A stretch of DNA of 6,093 nt from Erythrobacter sp. UBA2510 (lineage in GTDB: Bacteria; Pseudomonadota; Alphaproteobacteria; Sphingomonadales; Sphingomonadaceae), in NCBI GenBank assembly GCA_002341345.1, contig DDNW01000161.1, positions 8,132-14,224 of the forward strand, read 5' to 3'. A program made the translations under genes and the position numbers. The notes beneath the pieces were generated by a model. It was not told the origin of the DNA. It made no database searches and saw only the letters and a program-made list of their open reading frames with translations. This document shows, piece by piece, positions 1 through 6,093 of this stretch (positions within the stretch are counted from its first letter, which is position 1; the number at the start of each line of letters is the position of its first letter).

Positions 1-520
1 TCCAATTGTTTAGAAGCGTTTTCACTGAAGGGAAATCAGACAGATTTTCGAACTTTTTCGCGTTATCGACTTCATTCACCATGTGATACGCTAGAAGTTG
101 GCCGTTGCCTTGAAAGATTGAGTCCGCAATTCGGCCCGCAACATGATCGAAGCCTTTGTCATTGAGATCCGCGATGAAAAGCGGTCGCTTTCCATTAAAT
201 CGGTTTTCAGCAAGAATCCTACATTCGCGCAGTTCCTGCGCTAACGGAGCAGCAAATTCGTTGCCTTGTTGCTTATCGAGCTTCACAGCAGTTTCTAGAT
301 CGGTGATCGCGTCTTCGAACATCAGTCGCCAGCGATACAACTTCGCTCGGTTGATGAGCGGTGCAGGATTCGGGTTTGCTTCAATCGACCTCGTGTAGAG
401 CGCTATCGCGTCGGCGGTACGATACTCGCTGGCCGCTCTCATACCCTGCTCGAAAAGGTGCTGACCGGCTTCGTACGCGGGCGATTGAGGCGCGCCTCCG
501 CCAAACAATTTTCTGAACAA
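1..520 (-). CDS. TPR-repeat protein, island cargo, 3' end outside window
   Basis: An open frame read leftward for 173 codons with no stop before the window edge, so the C-terminus is missing. I chose the TTG at 520-518 (MFRKLFGGG...) because GGAAGGG (534-528) lies 7 bases upstream; an in-frame TAA lies 20-30 codons or fewer further upstream and no ATG precedes the repeats. Residues about 18-50 and 51-84 form two tetratricopeptide-like helix pairs (for example ADAIALYTRSIEANP and FEDAITDLETAVKLD, with the usual small/aromatic/Pro pattern). TPRs mediate protein-protein contacts. Residues about 85-173 are a different, mixed segment (RPLFIADLNDKGFDHVAG, then LLAYHMVNEVDNAKKFENL) that I do not recognise. 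No signal peptide or membrane segment is visible, so it is probably cytosolic. It lies beyond the integrase, inside the proposed island, and is poorer in G+C than the chromosomal genes to the right. The coding frame is secure; the function is unknown. Confidence 0.8.
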   Translation of the reverse strand, partial: MFRKLFGGGAPQSPAYEAGQHLFEQGMRAASEYRTADAIALYTRSIEANPNPAPLINRAKLYRWRLMFEDAITDLETAVKLDKQQGNEFAAPLAQELRECRILAENRFNGKRPLFIADLNDKGFDHVAGRIADSIFQGNGQLLAYHMVNEVDNAKKFENLSDFPSVKTLLNNW

Positions 521-527
521 AACTAAA

Positions 528-534
528 CCCTTCC
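528..534 (-). promoter_or_regulatory. Shine-Dalgarno deciding the TTG start of the TPR gene
   Basis: GGAAGGG on the minus strand, separated by 7 bases from the TTG at 520-518. It is the only good ribosome binding site near the beginning of this frame and is the reason for accepting a non-ATG start. Confidence 0.65.
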
Positions 535-572
535 GATTCAAATCAAAGCTGCAAGTGGCTTAAGATGCGATA

Positions 573-601
573 TCTACAATGTCACCTAGGTGGAGGATCA
601 A
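573..601 (-). promoter_or_regulatory. Possible promoter of the TPR gene with palindrome in the spacer
   Basis: On the minus strand TTGATC (601-596, 4 of 6 matches to TTGACA) is followed after 17 bases by TGTAGA (578-573, 3 of 6 matches to TATAAT). The perfect 10-bp palindrome CACCTAGGTG (583-592) sits in the spacer, a usual place for an operator. The promoter boxes are weak matches and the assignment is inference; the palindrome itself is directly visible. Confidence 0.3.
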
Positions 602-617
602 TTTTGGGCATACCGGC

Positions 618-1802
618 TTAAGCATGGGCACCAGAACAGTATTCTCCCCACGCATCCATCAGCTTCACTCTCGCACCTGGATTCTCGGGCGTGCCGAGAT
701 AGGTCGTTCGCCGATACGCGGCCTGCACAGCATCCGGCGTCTTGTGCGCTAGTGCCGCTTCGACAACTGCGTTGGGGAAGCCTTCGTTCGCCGCCCAGTC
801 GGTAAAGCTGGAGCGGAAACCGTGGACGTGGAAAGGCTCCTGCATATCGCGCATGACCTTGAGTAGCGTCATGTTGGACATCGCCTTACCGATCATGCCA
901 GGGAATACGACTTCGGCACCCTCAAGCCGCATCGCGTCCGCTTTCACAAGAACCGCCATCGCCGCTTCTGACAGCGGCACGATGTGCGCCCTGCTGCGCT
1001 TCATGTGTTCGGCTGGAATTGTCCAAAGGCGTTGGTCCAGATCGAATTCATCCCACTTCGCGAGCCGCACTTCCTGCGAGCGAACGCCGGTCAGAATGAG
1101 CAGGTCGAGCGCCAAACGCGAATAGGATGGTTTGCGACGCAACGCGGTCAGGAACGGAGGAACGGCGACGTATGGCATCGCCTTGCGGTTTGCAGGTTTC
1201 TTGACCTGTCGCGGCAACCCTCGCCCCGCTTTCAGGCTACTATTGCCCGATGGAGCTTCTGTAGAGCGCCAGCCCTTTGCGTGGGAGTAGTCGAGGACAG
1301 CGCAAATCCGGTTACGAACCTGACGGGCTGTTTCGGGGATTTCCTGCCAAATCGGGGTGAGCACCCCGATAATGTCGGCAGCGGTGATTCCGCCGGTCGT
1401 CATGTCGCCCAGTTTCGGGAAGGCGTAGTTCTCCAGACTGGCGAGCCATTGACGACCGTACACATCGCTTTTCCAACCTGCCTCGTTCTCGGAATGATAT
1501 TGGGTGGCAGCTTCGCGGAAGGTGACCTTGGCAGCTTCCTCGTCCTTGCGCTCGGTCAGCACATCGCGCTTCTCAACCTTTACGGCTTTTCGCAGCTCCG
1601 CCGCCTTGGCGCGCGCTTCAGCAAGCGTAACCAGCTTCGCGCTGCCCACACCGATATCCCGTCGCTTGCCATCCTGCTGGAGTCGCAAATTCCAATAGGC
1701 ACCCCCGCGTTTGTCCACTTTCAGGAATAATCCGTCACCGTCCTGATAGGTGCCCGGATTCGCCAAGGCTGCCTTGACCGCCACCGCCGTGAGCTTGCCC
1801 AT
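618..1802 (-). CDS. Tyrosine recombinase / site-specific integrase (P4-type)
   Basis: A complete 394-residue integrase that would catalyse site-specific integration and excision of the island through a 3'-phosphotyrosyl intermediate. Residues 1 to about 85 match the DUF4102-type arm-binding domain (YQDGDGLFLKVDKRGG, then RRDIGVGSAKLVTLAEAR). About 95-190 is the SAM-like core-binding domain. About 205-394 is the catalytic domain, with Arg I in TGVRSQEVRLAKW (R241), Lys in EHMKRSRAHIVPLS (K268), the HxxR box in VHGFRSSFTDWA (H327, R330), the second His in ALAHK (H353) and nucleophile Tyr in AAYRRT (Y363). Length and order are normal and nothing is broken. I prefer the ATG at 1802 over one at 1862: it has GGGGGTAGAG just upstream and opens directly on the arm domain (MGKLTAVAV), whereas the extra 20 residues would be encoded across a DNA repeat. 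It is co-oriented with tRNA-Tyr and starts about 200 bases past the tRNA 3' end, as expected of an element integrated there. Confidence 0.93.
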   Translation of the reverse strand: MGKLTAVAVKAALANPGTYQDGDGLFLKVDKRGGAYWNLRLQQDGKRRDIGVGSAKLVTLAEARAKAAELRKAVKVEKRDVLTERKDEEAAKVTFREAATQYHSENEAGWKSDVYGRQWLASLENYAFPKLGDMTTGGITAADIIGVLTPIWQEIPETARQVRNRICAVLDYSHAKGWRSTEAPSGNSSLKAGRGLPRQVKKPANRKAMPYVAVPPFLTALRRKPSYSRLALDLLILTGVRSQEVRLAKWDEFDLDQRLWTIPAEHMKRSRAHIVPLSEAAMAVLVKADAMRLEGAEVVFPGMIGKAMSNMTLLKVMRDMQEPFHVHGFRSSFTDWAANEGFPNAVVEAALAHKTPDAVQAAYRRTTYLGTPENPGARVKLMDAWGEYCSGAHA

Positions 1803-1807
1803 TGCTC

Positions 1808-1888
1808 TACCCCCACACTTTTCGGGACCGAGTTGCGAAACCAAAGTGTGGGGGTAAGCCACTTTACCCCCACATTACCCCCACACTT
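1808..1888. repeat. Four copies of TACCCCCACA(C)TT upstream of the integrase
   Basis: Copies lie at 1808-1820 (plus orientation), 1844-1856 (exact inverted copy), 1865-1876 (plus, one base shorter, TACCCCCACATT) and 1876-1888 (plus, exact). Copies 3 and 4 start 11 bases apart, about one helical turn. Copy 1 covers the GGGGGT part of the integrase ribosome binding site. Clusters of short direct and inverted repeats between a tRNA attachment site and a DUF4102 integrase commonly serve as arm-type binding sites for the integrase or its excisionase, and binding there can also repress int. The repeats are directly seen; the role is inference. Confidence 0.7.
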
Positions 1889-1999
1889 GGTTCCGGTTGC
1901 AGGCAAATTGCAGCGGTCAAATGCGGACAGTGAGGGCGATAATACCCTTGGTTTTCTGCGATTTCTAGGGTTTTTCGGGGATGTTCTGAGAAAGGGCGG

Positions 2000-2050
2000 T
2001 GGTGGACAGGGCTGGATTCGAACCAGCGTACGCTTGCGCGGGCAGATTTA
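2000..2050. other. Probable attachment site (island/chromosome junction) in the 3' part of tRNA-Tyr
   Basis: P4-type integrases usually recombine inside a tRNA gene, and the element carries a copy of the tRNA 3' end that keeps the gene intact. Here the tRNA is complete, the integrase is next to its 3' end and faces the same way, and composition changes across this point. The partner direct repeat would lie left of the window; I find no second copy of the T-arm sequence within 1-1999. The exact crossover limits cannot be set from one end. Confidence 0.45.
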
Positions 2051-2085
2051 CAGTCTGCTGCCTTTAACCACTCGGCCACCTGTCC
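2000..2085 (-). tRNA. tRNA-Tyr (anticodon GTA)
   Basis: Read on the minus strand from 2085. The acceptor strand GGACAGG (2085-2079) pairs perfectly with CCTGTCC (2010-2004). The D arm GCC...GGC includes GAGTGGTTAAA. The anticodon arm is GCAGA-CTGTAAA-TCTGC, giving anticodon GTA (tyrosine). A long variable arm (CGC..GCG stem) marks a class II tRNA, as expected for bacterial tRNA-Tyr. The T arm is GCTGG-TTCGAAT-CCAGC. The discriminator is A (2003), followed by a genomically encoded CCA (2002-2000). It inserts tyrosine during translation. Its 3' end faces the integrase, and the encoded CCA and T arm probably form part of the island attachment site. Confidence 0.97.
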
Positions 2086-2162
2086 ACCGGATGCCGGAAA
2101 TCTGGGCACAAAGGCCCAGCCTTTTGCGCCCGCCAAGAGGGGGCACCCAGCCGAGAGGCGCC

Positions 2163-2191
2163 CCAATGGCGAAGCCGTGCTTGCCTGTCAA
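2163..2191 (-). promoter_or_regulatory. Possible promoter of tRNA-Tyr
   Basis: A perfect TTGACA lies on the minus strand at 2191-2186, roughly 100 bases upstream of the tRNA 5' end. The hexamer 17 bases further on (CATTGG) is a poor -10 box, so only the -35 element is convincing. A start near 2155 would give a leader of about 70 bases, which tRNA processing would remove. Confidence 0.3.
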
Positions 2192-2232
2192 TGGGCGTGC
2201 TGGCAGGGGCGGTGTCAGCTAAGGAATTGGGA

Positions 2233-3033
2233 ATGGCCAAGCGGGGCGAAAAACGAAATCTACGCGGGCGTGCGGGACGCATGCAGGGCGGGCGCGGATC
2301 GGGCCGGGCATCGCGCGGCCATGTACGGCTGTGGGGACGGCACGCGGTCGAGGCTGCGCTGCTCAACCCGGAGCGCGTGCACCACAAATTATGGGCCACG
2401 CCCGAGGGGCTGGAATCGCTCGACGGCGAATTGCCGCCCGATTTCCCGCGCGAGATGGCAGGGCCCGACGATCTCGCCCGGCTCGTGGCGCGCGACGCGC
2501 CGCACCAGGGCCTCGTGCTCGAATGCGATCCGCTGGAGGATCTGCACCTGACGGACCTGCCCGCTCCGCAGGCGGACCGCCCGATCATCGTGCTCGACCA
2601 GGTGACCGACCCGCATAATGTCGGTGCGATCCTGCGCTCGGCCGCCGCCTTCAACGCCGCGGCAATCGTCACCCAGGATCGCCACGCACCGCCCGAAGGC
2701 GGCGCGCTGGCCAAGGCCGCCTCGGGCGCGCTGGAGATCGTGCCGTGGGTCCGCGTGGTCAACCTTGCCCGCGCGCTCGACGATCTGGCCGAGGCCGGTT
2801 ACTGGCGGATCGGCTTGACCGGTGAGGCCGAAGCGACCTTTGCCGAGGCGCTGCCCGCTGGCCCTGTCGCGCTGGTGCTGGGGGCCGAAGGTGAAGGCAT
2901 GCGCCATAATATCGAGGCGCATTGCGATGCCCTCGCCCGTCTGCCGATCAGCGAGGCGATGGAAAGCCTCAACGTTTCCAATGCTACGGCAATCGCGCTG
3001 TATGCCATAGCCACCAGGCCGCCAGTGGATTGA
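2233..3033 (+). CDS. rlmB: 23S rRNA (guanosine-2251-2'-O)-methyltransferase, SpoU/TrmH family
   Basis: A 266-residue SAM-dependent RNA 2'-O-methyltransferase of the SPOUT class; RlmB methylates G2251 in the P loop of 23S rRNA in the cytosol. After a basic, Gly/Arg-rich leader (about 1-30) comes an N-terminal substrate-binding domain beginning LWGRHAVEAALLNP (33-46), typical of RlmB rather than of plain TrmH. The knotted catalytic domain carries motif 1 VLDQVTDPHNVGAILRSAA (120-138; N129 and R135), motif 2 ALVLGAEGEGMR (213-224; E219) and motif 3 LPISEAMESLNVSNATAIAL (237-256). The start at 2233 is chosen because AAGGA (2221-2225) lies 7 bases upstream; an in-frame ATG at 2191 has no ribosome binding site. 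The lipoprotein gene follows after 32 bases, so the two are probably co-transcribed. No convincing promoter is visible between it and the divergent tRNA. Tested alternatives: another SpoU enzyme acting on rRNA or tRNA. Confidence 0.9.
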   Translation: MAKRGEKRNLRGRAGRMQGGRGSGRASRGHVRLWGRHAVEAALLNPERVHHKLWATPEGLESLDGELPPDFPREMAGPDDLARLVARDAPHQGLVLECDPLEDLHLTDLPAPQADRPIIVLDQVTDPHNVGAILRSAAAFNAAAIVTQDRHAPPEGGALAKAASGALEIVPWVRVVNLARALDDLAEAGYWRIGLTGEAEATFAEALPAGPVALVLGAEGEGMRHNIEAHCDALARLPISEAMESLNVSNATAIALYAIATRPPVD

Positions 3034-3065
3034 AACAGGCCGATTGAGCCGAAAGGACAAGCACG

Positions 3066-3920
3066 ATGACCCTCGCTTTTTCCCGCCGCCTGTTCGCCCC
3101 CGCCCTGCTCGTGGCCAGCTCGCTCACGCTGTCCGGCTGCTTCATGACGCCAGGCACGTTCGATTCGACGCTCGATATCCGCAGCGACGGGCGCTTCAGC
3201 TTCGCCTATGACGGTGAGATCTTCATGGCGGGCCTGTCGGATTTTGCCGAAATGGCCGCCGCCGAAGAGGCAAACAAGCCGTGCGTGGACGACGAGACTT
3301 ACGAGGAACGCGCCTGCACCGCCGAAGAGTTGGAGGCGCGCAAGGCGGAGAAGGCGCAAGAAGCCAGGATGATGGCCATGATGATGGGCGGGATGGACCC
3401 CGACGATCCCGAGGCCGCCGAAAAGATCGCCGACGCGCTGGAGCGACAGGCCGGGTGGAACTCCGTGACCTATCTCGGCGATGGCCTGTTCGATGTCGAT
3501 TTCGCCATTACCAGCACGATCAGCCACGACTTCGCGTTCCCCGTGCTGGAGGACCAGACGATGGGCAGCGCCTTCGTGGCAGTGAACTTGCGCGACGAGG
3601 GCCGCGTCAAGATCGCCGCGCCGGGCTTTGCGGCGCAGGGCGGCAATCCGTTTCAGGCGATGATGGGCGGCATGGCCGGGATGTTCGGTGGCGGCGAAGC
3701 AGGCGACGCGAGCGAGGGTGGCGAGGCGAACAGCTCTGCGTCAGGCCTGCCCGACATGCCGCCGATGCGTGGTACCTTCCGCATTATCACCGATGCTGCG
3801 ATCCTCACCAACAACACCGATGAAGGGCCGCGCAAGGATGCCGGCCTGCAGGTGCTTGAATGGAGCATCGAGCCAGCCACGGCGGTTGCGCCGACCGCGC
3901 TCCTGAAACTGGCCGATTGA
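3066..3920 (+). CDS. Unrecognised methionine-rich lipoprotein
   Basis: A 284-residue protein that I do not recognise as a named family. It opens with a lipoprotein signal peptide: basic FSRR, hydrophobic LFAPALLVASSLTL, then the lipobox LSGC with the lipidated cysteine at position 25. It should therefore be a periplasm-facing lipoprotein, and with FM following Cys rather than Asp, likely in the outer membrane by the usual (Enterobacterial) sorting rule. The mature part begins with a beta-like segment (TFDSTLDIRSDGRFSFAYDG), then a charged helical stretch (about 57-125) holding a Cys pair (C73, C84) that could form a disulfide and a Met cluster (MMAMMMGGMDPDDP, 102-115). A beta-rich middle follows (about 130-186), then a second Met/Gly-rich low-complexity run (MMGGMAGMFGGGEA, 199-212) and a C-terminal beta-rich part (RGTFRIITDAAILTNN). 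AAAGGA (3052-3057) lies 8 bases before the ATG. It follows rlmB by 32 bases and converges on the HU gene. Confidence 0.85.
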   Translation: MTLAFSRRLFAPALLVASSLTLSGCFMTPGTFDSTLDIRSDGRFSFAYDGEIFMAGLSDFAEMAAAEEANKPCVDDETYEERACTAEELEARKAEKAQEARMMAMMMGGMDPDDPEAAEKIADALERQAGWNSVTYLGDGLFDVDFAITSTISHDFAFPVLEDQTMGSAFVAVNLRDEGRVKIAAPGFAAQGGNPFQAMMGGMAGMFGGGEAGDASEGGEANSSASGLPDMPPMRGTFRIITDAAILTNNTDEGPRKDAGLQVLEWSIEPATAVAPTALLKLAD

Positions 3921-3934
3921 GCGGCTACCAGGCT

Positions 3935-3967
3935 CCAAAAGAAAAGGCCGCCCCCAACTGAGCGGCC
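3935..3967 (-). terminator. Intrinsic terminator of the HU gene
   Basis: Read on the minus strand, the stem GGCCGC (3967-3962) and GCGGCC (3951-3946), with a 10-base loop, is followed directly by TTTTCTTTT (3945-3937). This is a textbook Rho-independent terminator about 40 bases past the HU stop codon. Read on the plus strand the same hairpin is followed only by CCTTC, so it is a weaker stop for the convergent lipoprotein transcript. Confidence 0.8.
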
Positions 3968-4009
3968 CCTTCACCTGACAGCGCCATGATCGGCGGTCAG
4001 TGAAACTGA

Positions 4010-4282
4010 TCAGTTTACCGCGTCCTTCAGCCCCTTGCCGGCCTTGAATTTCGGCTGGGTCGATGCCTTGATCGTCATCGGTTCACCGGTGCGCGGGTTG
4101 CGGCCCGTAGATGCCTTGCGGCGCGCAACGGAAAAGGTGCCGAAGCCGACCAGACGCACTTCGTCGCCCTTCGACAGTACACCGGTGATGGTATCGAAAA
4201 CGCTTTCGACCGCCTTGGTCGCGTCGCTGCGCGAAAGGCCGCTGTTATCGGCTACCGCGCCGATCAACTCGTTCTTGTTCAT
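4010..4282 (-). CDS. hupB: DNA-binding protein HU
   Basis: A 90-residue histone-like HU, the usual length. HU dimers bind and bend DNA without sequence specificity, compact the nucleoid and assist replication, repair and transcription. Visible features are the N-terminal helical dimer part (MNKNELIGAVADNSGLSRSD), the beta-sheet segment VRLVGFGTFSV (42-52), the DNA-gripping arm with RNPRTGEP (61-68; P63 is the residue that intercalates in this family) and the C-terminal KFKAGKGLKDAVN. The start at 4282 is fixed by the family N-terminus MNKNELI; an ATG at 4318 would add 12 residues not seen in HU. The best Shine-Dalgarno-like sequence, GAGGGGG (4301-4295), is 12 bases from the ATG, longer than usual. 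It lies downstream of lon in the same direction, a common bacterial order. IHF subunits are excluded because the N-terminus and arm are HU-like. Confidence 0.96.
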   Translation of the reverse strand: MNKNELIGAVADNSGLSRSDATKAVESVFDTITGVLSKGDEVRLVGFGTFSVARRKASTGRNPRTGEPMTIKASTQPKFKAGKGLKDAVN

Positions 4283-4285
4283 TTT

Positions 4286-4328
4286 CTGGAAAAACCCCCT
4301 CATTTGGAAATGAGACATGATCTGGAAA
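4286..4328. repeat. Three [CT]TGGAAA repeats at 18-base spacing in the HU leader
   Basis: CTGGAAA at 4286-4292, TTGGAAA at 4304-4310 and CTGGAAA at 4322-4328 are spaced exactly 18 bases start to start. The middle copy is part of the 14-bp dyad TCATTTGGAAATGA (4300-4313), which overlaps the GAGGGGG Shine-Dalgarno of HU by two bases. Seen directly; it may be an operator or a leader RNA structure, or chance. Confidence 0.45.
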
Positions 4329-4347
4329 TCGCCTCGCGATGCGCGGG

Positions 4348-4376
4348 ACTTGAACCGCTTTTCGCCTGAGTGTCAA
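4348..4376 (-). promoter_or_regulatory. Possible promoter of the HU gene
   Basis: On the minus strand a perfect TTGACA (4376-4371) is followed after 17 bases by TCAAGT (4353-4348, 3 of 6 matches to TATAAT). Transcription would begin near 4341, giving a leader of about 60 bases that includes the repeats at 4286-4328. A second candidate -10, TATATC (4414-4409), has only a poor -35 (CTGATT) 17 bases upstream. An own promoter is expected since HU is made at much higher level than Lon. Confidence 0.4.
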
Positions 4377-4468
4377 AGCCAAAGCCGCCCAAATGGCCGC
4401 AATAAGGCGATATACTGTGCTTCAGGCGGCAAATCAGCGCCTGTCAGGGCTTAGAGCGCGTCCGACTA

Positions 4469-4484
4469 GTCACCGCTCGGTGAC
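4469..4484. promoter_or_regulatory. 16-bp dyad GTCACCG-CT-CGGTGAC in the lon-HU spacer
   Basis: A perfect 7-bp inverted repeat with a 2-base centre, between the lon stop codon and the HU promoter candidates. The short loop disfavours an RNA hairpin terminator, and no T run follows on either strand, so a protein-binding dyad is the better reading. The regulator is unknown. Confidence 0.35.
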
Positions 4485-4493
4485 ATCCACACT

Positions 4494-4525
4494 CGCGATT
4501 CGCTGCAGTGCAGCAAAAATTCGCG
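4494..4525. other. Imperfect hairpin just past the lon stop codon
   Basis: CGCGA (4494-4498) pairs with TCGCG (4521-4525), and inside it lies GCTGCA-G-TGCAGC (4502-4514). It starts about 20 bases after the lon stop on the minus strand and could protect the mRNA 3' end or slow transcription. It has no following T run on the minus strand, so I do not call it an intrinsic terminator. Confidence 0.3.
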
Positions 4526-4546
4526 TGTTTTCAGGGCTGCGCAAGA

Positions 4547-6093
<1,547 letters not shown>

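Noticed and set aside
156..398. 80-codon plus-strand open frame at the left edge
   Set aside because: The opposite strand encodes an uninterrupted 173-codon protein with TPR character and a good ribosome binding site; this frame is its shadow.
984..1730. Long plus-strand open frame (248 codons) opposite the integrase
   Set aside because: It is antisense to a complete integrase with all catalytic residues, its product resembles no protein family, and it has no convincing start context. It is a by-product of G+C-rich codon use.
1803..1862. Upstream ATG at 1862 as the integrase start
   Set aside because: The 20 extra residues are encoded over the repeat cluster, and the ATG at 1802 has a ribosome binding site and begins at the arm-binding domain.
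1808..1888. Repeat cluster as a CRISPR array
   Set aside because: Units are 12-13 bases, in mixed orientation and uneven spacing, with no constant-length spacers and no cas genes.
2102..2123. CTGGGC-ACAAAG-GCCCAG hairpin followed by CCTTTT, read as a plus-strand terminator
   Set aside because: No plus-strand gene ends upstream of it; it lies in the leader between the divergent tRNA and rlmB, and the T run is short.
2064..3527. Long minus-strand open frames (for example 2064-2762, 2389-3060, 2799-3527) opposite rlmB and the lipoprotein gene
   Set aside because: They are antisense to genes with clear motifs, are low-complexity Arg/Ser/Ala-rich or unstructured, one runs into the tRNA, and none has a family signature.
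4343..4358. T-arm-like sequence (GCGGTTCAAGTCCCGC on the minus strand), possible tRNA
   Set aside because: The stem is only 4 bp with an 8-base loop, and no acceptor, anticodon or D arm can be built around it.

Overview
The right two thirds of this window (about 2000-6093) look like core chromosome of a high-G+C alphaproteobacterium. Sphingomonadales, in particular the Erythrobacter/Altererythrobacter side, is my best guess from codon use and protein style, but this is inference with no database search behind it. The left third (1 to about 2000) looks like the end of an integrated genomic island. It is visibly poorer in G+C at its left edge (about 45% in the first 240 bases by hand count).

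Layout. At 1-520 (minus strand) is the start of a tetratricopeptide-repeat protein with a TTG start; it runs off the left edge. A short intergenic stretch with a 10-bp palindrome separates it from a complete tyrosine recombinase (618-1802, minus strand) with every catalytic residue in place. Upstream of the integrase are four copies of a 12-13 base motif (TACCCCCACA[C]TT), one of them overlapping the integrase ribosome binding site. Then comes tRNA-Tyr(GTA) at 2000-2085 (minus strand), with its 3' end facing the integrase. A tRNA 3' end next to a co-oriented integrase is the classic arrangement of an island inserted at a tRNA gene, so I place the island/chromosome junction at the 3' part of the tRNA.

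To the right, rlmB (2233-3033, plus strand), a 23S rRNA 2'-O-methyltransferase, is followed after 32 bases by an unrecognised, methionine-rich lipoprotein gene (3066-3920); the two are probably one operon. It converges on a minus-strand HU gene (4010-4282), whose intrinsic terminator lies between them. Upstream of HU is the C-terminal two thirds of lon (4547-6093, 5' end outside the window). The lon-HU order is the familiar chromosomal pairing.

I do not see a recognisable new defence or metabolic system. The most interesting parts are the island junction, the repeated motif controlling or flanking the integrase, the unrecognised island cargo gene, and the repeat and dyad elements in the HU leader and the lon-HU spacer.
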